Assembly: GCA_030600745.1 (NCBI GenBank)
Contig: JAUVLL010000101.1
Span: forward strand, 1 to 9,291
Direction of reading: 5' to 3'
Length of the DNA: 9,291 nucleotides
Source of the DNA: Spirochaetaceae bacterium
GTDB taxonomy: Bacteria > Spirochaetota > Spirochaetia > B11-G9
Below, piece after piece: positions 7,439-9,291 of the stretch. The translations under genes were made by a program, and so were the position numbers. The notes below the pieces were generated by a model. The model was given only the letters and a program-made list of their open reading frames with translations, searched no databases and was not told where the DNA came from. The first letter of the stretch is position 1, and each line of letters begins with the position of its first letter.

Positions 7439-7993
7439 CTATGTATTTAAAATTGAGGGATCATTCTGTGAACGCCCCATGGCTGCTGCTATCTTTCTGC
7501 TTCTCTTCCCATGTTCTATCCAGAAATCACGAACATCTTTATCGGGATTTGAAAGTGTAAATCCCGAAGATGCTTTGGGGTGAGAGAAAAAAGTTCCGTT
7601 AAAATCAAGTTTAACATCCTTCTTCCCTGACCAGTCCATCCAGCCTTTAAAGTGTTCCGGCTCCACAGCATCTCTATCCACCTTTTTCCCATCAAACTCA
7701 CCATATATTGCATGAAGGCTCAATCTGTGCTTTCCAGGCAGAAGAGAATAGGCCTTATCAAGATCTGCACGCATCTCTTTAATATTCCCGGATTTACCAG
7801 GATAATTTCCTGTAACCTGGATACCACCACCAGATAACTCTGCATCAGGTGTTTCAAAGCCGCCAACATCATCGGTTTGCCAGCAGTGGAGTGATAATGA
7901 TATTTTTTTTAGCCTTTCAAGGGCTTTATCTGTATCTACACCAAGTTCAGTATATCTTTCTTTCGCATTATTATACTGTTCTGTTATATTCAT
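7439..7993 (-). CDS. rhaA: L-rhamnose isomerase, N-terminal part (ends at in-frame amber)
   Basis: RhaA converts L-rhamnose to L-rhamnulose, the first step of rhamnose use. This 184-residue piece matches the N-terminal half, with LSLHCWQTDDVGGFE (33-47), GGIQVTGNYPGK (56-67), LHAIY (93-97), LDFNGTFFSHP (129-139) and FTLSNPDKDVRDFWIEHGKRS (145-165, shown for its key residues). It ends at TAG (7441-7439) in the segment DPSILNT-stop-IPDGMK, where E. coli RhaA reads NIWIPDGMK. The same frame then continues to 6734, for 419 codon positions in all, equal to the E. coli enzyme. A TGG to TAG change therefore explains the break fully. The start has a strong TCCTCC complement (GGAGGA, 8004-7999) five bases upstream. 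Either the gene is a very recent pseudogene, the base is a sequence error, or the amber is suppressed. Confidence 0.88.
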   Translation of the reverse strand: MNITEQYNNAKERYTELGVDTDKALERLKKISLSLHCWQTDDVGGFETPDAELSGGGIQVTGNYPGKSGNIKEMRADLDKAYSLLPGKHRLSLHAIYGEFDGKKVDRDAVEPEHFKGWMDWSGKKDVKLDFNGTFFSHPKASSGFTLSNPDKDVRDFWIEHGKRSRKIAAAMGRSQNDPSILNT

Positions 7994-8018
7994 AAAAATC
8001 CTCCATATTCTATTGTAT

Positions 8019-8031
8019 AGGTATTATACCT
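8019..8031 (-). promoter_or_regulatory. rhaA promoter -10 box inside a 13-bp palindrome
   Basis: On the minus strand a perfect -10 box TATAAT (8028-8023) lies about 30 bases before the rhaA start. It is embedded in the perfect palindrome AGGTATTATACCT (8019-8031). No acceptable -35 box is present 16-18 bases upstream, where the sequence reads like AGGTGT. This suits a promoter that depends on an AraC-type activator such as the regulator at 8756, with the palindrome as a possible additional repressor site. Promoter position is fairly secure; the operator role is inferred. Confidence 0.55.
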
Positions 8032-8045
8032 GAAAATATGATATG

Positions 8046-8091
8046 ACACCTTGACGATTTTTCCAATTATTAGCATTATTTTATCATAAAA
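8046..8091 (+). repeat. Direct repeat copy A (left flank of the toxin-antitoxin cassette)
   Basis: These 46 bases match 8716-8761 with five differences (8047, 8061, 8063, 8083 and 8088); similarity ends sharply at both edges. Like copy B it contains TTGACG (8051-8056), 17 bases, then CATTAT (8074-8079). At the place where copy B has the regulator's ATG, copy A has ATA (8086-8088). It therefore looks like an orphaned promoter and start site of the regulator, left next to rhaA. It could still fire towards the antitoxin gene or carry an operator for rhaA. Confidence 0.85.
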
Positions 8092-8145
8092 TGAGATTTT
8101 CGGAAGAGATGTTTTTAGGGATTAGGAATAATATCAGTAAACTGA

Positions 8146-8195
8146 TTTACATTTTAATAGATATTTATTTAAAAAAAATGTAAACTGTTTATAAA
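8146..8195 (+). promoter_or_regulatory. Toxin-antitoxin promoter region with inverted repeat
   Basis: A perfect 10-bp inverted repeat, TTTACATTTT (8146-8155) and AAAATGTAAA (8175-8184), lies just before a -10-like TATAAA (8190-8195, five of six). GTAAACTG also occurs twice as a direct repeat (8137-8144 and 8180-8187). The -35 box is weak. Repeats over the promoter are usual for operons that are repressed by their own antitoxin complex, so this is the likely operator. Confidence 0.45.
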
Positions 8196-8225
8196 GATAC
8201 TGGAATTTAATTAAAGAGAGTATTA

Positions 8226-8414
8226 ATGAGTACCGTAAAAGCTGAAGTAAAAACACTTCTTGATAAATTACCCGATGAATGTACATTTGAAGATGTCCAA
8301 TATCATCTTTATGTTGCTGAAAAAATACAAAGAGGTATTGATAGAGCAAAGGCTGAAGGAACTTTGAGCCAGCAAGAAGTGGAGAAGGAATTCAGCAAGT
8401 GGACTATACAGTAA
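8226..8414 (+). CDS. Small antitoxin of a ParE/RelE-type toxin-antitoxin pair
   Basis: This is a 62-residue charged, mostly helical protein with no membrane segment. It resembles the short antitoxin-like proteins that precede RelE/ParE toxins, with the pattern AEVKTLLDKLPDE, YHLYVAEKIQRGID and a tail rich in Glu and Lys. Its role would be to bind and neutralise the toxin and to repress the operon. AGAGAG (8215-8220) lies five bases before the ATG. It overlaps the toxin reading frame by 16 bases, the usual layout. The gene is intact although the toxin is interrupted. Assignment rests mainly on position and size; no firm DNA-binding motif is visible. Confidence 0.7.
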   Translation: MSTVKAEVKTLLDKLPDECTFEDVQYHLYVAEKIQRGIDRAKAEGTLSQQEVEKEFSKWTIQ

Positions 8415-8701
8415 GATGGTCTCCTGAAGCAACAGAAGATCTTGAATCAATTGCTAAATATATTTCAAGAGATTCTGATTATTATGCACAAGCAGTTGTT
8501 TCAAAGATCCTGGATACTTCACGTACGATAAGTGAATAACCATTGATTGGTCGGGTAGTACCTGAAGCTAGTAAAGCTGAAATCAGAGAATGTTTTGTTT
8601 ACAGCTATCGATTAGTGTACAAAGTTCAGGATACGACTATCACTATTGTCGCTATAATTCATGGAAAAAGATTGTTTGAAAATATTCAGGACAGATTATA
8701 G
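8399..8701 (+). pseudogene. ParE/RelE-family toxin interrupted by an in-frame stop
   Basis: Read from GTG 8399 to TAG 8699-8701 the frame has 100 amino-acid positions, normal for ParE. ParE toxins act on DNA gyrase and RelE toxins cleave mRNA on ribosomes. The family pattern is clear on both sides of the break: VRWSPEATEDLESIAKYI near the start, then PLIGRVVPE, REC, YSYRLVYKVQD and VAIIHGKRLF. A TAA at 8537-8539 (codon 47) falls between ISE and PLIGRVVPE, with no frameshift. GAAGGA (8384-8389) in the antitoxin gene is the ribosome binding site. As it stands only 46 residues would be made, so the toxin should be inactive. A C-to-T change in a Gln codon would be enough to make this stop, though the original residue is not known. 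Confidence 0.82.
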
Positions 8702-8715
8702 GAGTTTATTGTAAC

Positions 8716-8761
8716 ATACCTTGACGATTTCTTCAATTATTAGCATTATTTTGTCATGAAA
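8716..8761 (+). repeat. Direct repeat copy B with promoter and start codon of the regulator
   Basis: This is the second copy of the 46-base repeat, 670 bases from copy A. It holds a -35 box TTGACG (8721-8726, five of six), a 17-base spacer and a -10 box CATTAT (8744-8749, four of six). The ATG of the regulator begins at 8756, exactly where transcription is expected to start. The repeat ends at the second codon of the gene. Confidence 0.85.
8721..8749 (+). promoter_or_regulatory. Probable promoter giving a leaderless regulator mRNA
   Basis: TTGACG, 17 bases and CATTAT form a sigma70-like promoter whose predicted first transcribed base is the A of the ATG at 8756. No Shine-Dalgarno sequence precedes that ATG. 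Confidence 0.5.
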
Positions 8762-9291
8762 GATGATGAAAGTTTCAAACTATATTTGAATGAATTTACA
8801 CACTCAGGGGAACCAATTCGTTTTATTCGCCGAAATCCCCAAATCCCATATCCTCTTCACACTCATGATTTTTCAGAACTCGTTATAATTTTGGGCGGTA
8901 GTGGAACACATATAACAAGACATTCCCGTTTTGAATTATTTGCAGGTGATGTGTTTGTAATAAACGGAGAAACTGCTCATGGATATGAAAATCCGGATAA
9001 TCTTCATCTTATCAATATATTGTATCGCCCTGAATTACTTACAAAAAACGCTGGAGATCTGACTGCACTTTCAGGATATCATGTTCTATTTAATCTTGAA
9101 CCAAAATTTAGAGAAGATCATCAGTTTAACAGCAGACTGCATCTCTCACTTCAGCAGATAACCGGAATAACACCATTTATACAGGAAATTGAGAAGGAAC
9201 TGGAATCAGACAATCCAGGCAGACTTTTTATGGCTTCTGCGCAGTTTTATTCACTTCTTGGACATCTGTGCAGAATGTATTCAAATGATGA
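8756..9291 (+). CDS. RhaS/RhaR-like AraC-family regulator (5' part, runs off the window)
   Basis: 178 codons are present and the frame is open to the window edge. The N-terminal part is an AraC-type cupin sugar-binding domain: YPLHTHDFSELVIILGGSGT (32-51, with His35 and His37), FAGDVFVING (62-71) and TAHGYENPDNLHLINILY (73-90). The block YHVLFNLEPKFR, then F-N-S-R-L-H-L (108-130), is typical of rhamnose regulators RhaS and RhaR. The helix-turn-helix half lies beyond 9291. ATG 8756 is chosen because the cupin fold begins soon after it and because the promoter-bearing repeat leads straight into it. The gene diverges from rhaA, separated only by the toxin-antitoxin cassette, so it most likely activates rhaA in response to L-rhamnose. 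Confidence 0.85.
   Translation, partial: MKDDESFKLYLNEFTHSGEPIRFIRRNPQIPYPLHTHDFSELVIILGGSGTHITRHSRFELFAGDVFVINGETAHGYENPDNLHLINILYRPELLTKNAGDLTALSGYHVLFNLEPKFREDHQFNSRLHLSLQQITGITPFIQEIEKELESDNPGRLFMASAQFYSLLGHLCRMYSND

Noticed and set aside
7439..7441. Pyrrolysine insertion at the rhaA TAG, suggested by the corrinoid methyl-transfer context
   Set aside because: Pyrrolysine is found in methylamine methyltransferases, none of which is here. The TAG falls on a conserved Trp of a sugar isomerase, and the neighbouring aldolase uses TAG as its ordinary stop.
8134..8349. Minus-strand open frame opposite the antitoxin gene
   Set aside because: It is a low-complexity product rich in Leu, Phe and Tyr, antisense to the AT-rich promoter and antitoxin, and without a family pattern.
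8046..8761. Integron cassette or transposon origin of the toxin-antitoxin unit
   Set aside because: The flanking repeats lack attC core sites, there are no terminal inverted repeats and no integrase or transposase is present; 46 bases is far longer than normal target-site duplications.

Overview
The window looks like a chromosomal segment of an AT-rich, probably anaerobic bacterium. That reading rests on the corrinoid (B12) methyl-group chemistry, an anaerobe-type electron transfer flavoprotein, and L-rhamnose breakdown by isomerase and aldolase. A spirochaete or a member of the Firmicutes would both fit. The sequence alone does not settle the phylum, and nothing here identifies a plasmid or phage.

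Positions 1-4991 hold an intact one-carbon region. A PocR-domain AraC-type regulator (106-1365) is followed by a cobalamin riboswitch (about 1433-1570) and the corrinoid protein gene it should control (1625-2254). A strong hairpin terminator follows (2284-2315). Convergent to this, a tight minus-strand operon reads metF-like, etfB, etfA (4991 to 2343), with a 4-base ATGA overlap between metF and etfB and a recognisable promoter upstream. My inference is that the corrinoid protein carries methyl groups to or from tetrahydrofolate, and that the MetF-like enzyme exchanges methyl-THF electrons with EtfAB. The substrate-specific methyltransferase is not in the window.

Positions 4992-5585 are non-coding apart from the remnant of a MNT-type nucleotidyltransferase (5286-5459 and following debris).

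Positions 5586-7993 form a minus-strand rhamnose operon. rhaA (7993-6734, 419 codon positions) is interrupted by one in-frame TAG at codon 185, where relatives carry a conserved Trp. It overlaps by one base a class II aldolase that resembles the aldolase half of bifunctional RhaE-type enzymes. No rhamnulokinase or lactaldehyde dehydrogenase is visible.

Positions 7994-9291 start with the rhaA promoter region, which has a 13-bp palindrome over its -10 box. Next come a toxin-antitoxin cassette (antitoxin 8226-8414; ParE-like toxin 8399-8701 with an in-frame TAA) and the 5' part of a RhaS/RhaR-like regulator running off the end (8756-9291). The cassette is bracketed by a 46-bp direct repeat, and each copy carries the regulator's promoter. 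The simplest reading is that a toxin-antitoxin unit was inserted between rhaA and its divergent regulator. Both AraC-family regulators lack a Shine-Dalgarno sequence and appear to start at, or within a few bases of, their transcription start. All other intact genes have clear ribosome binding sites.
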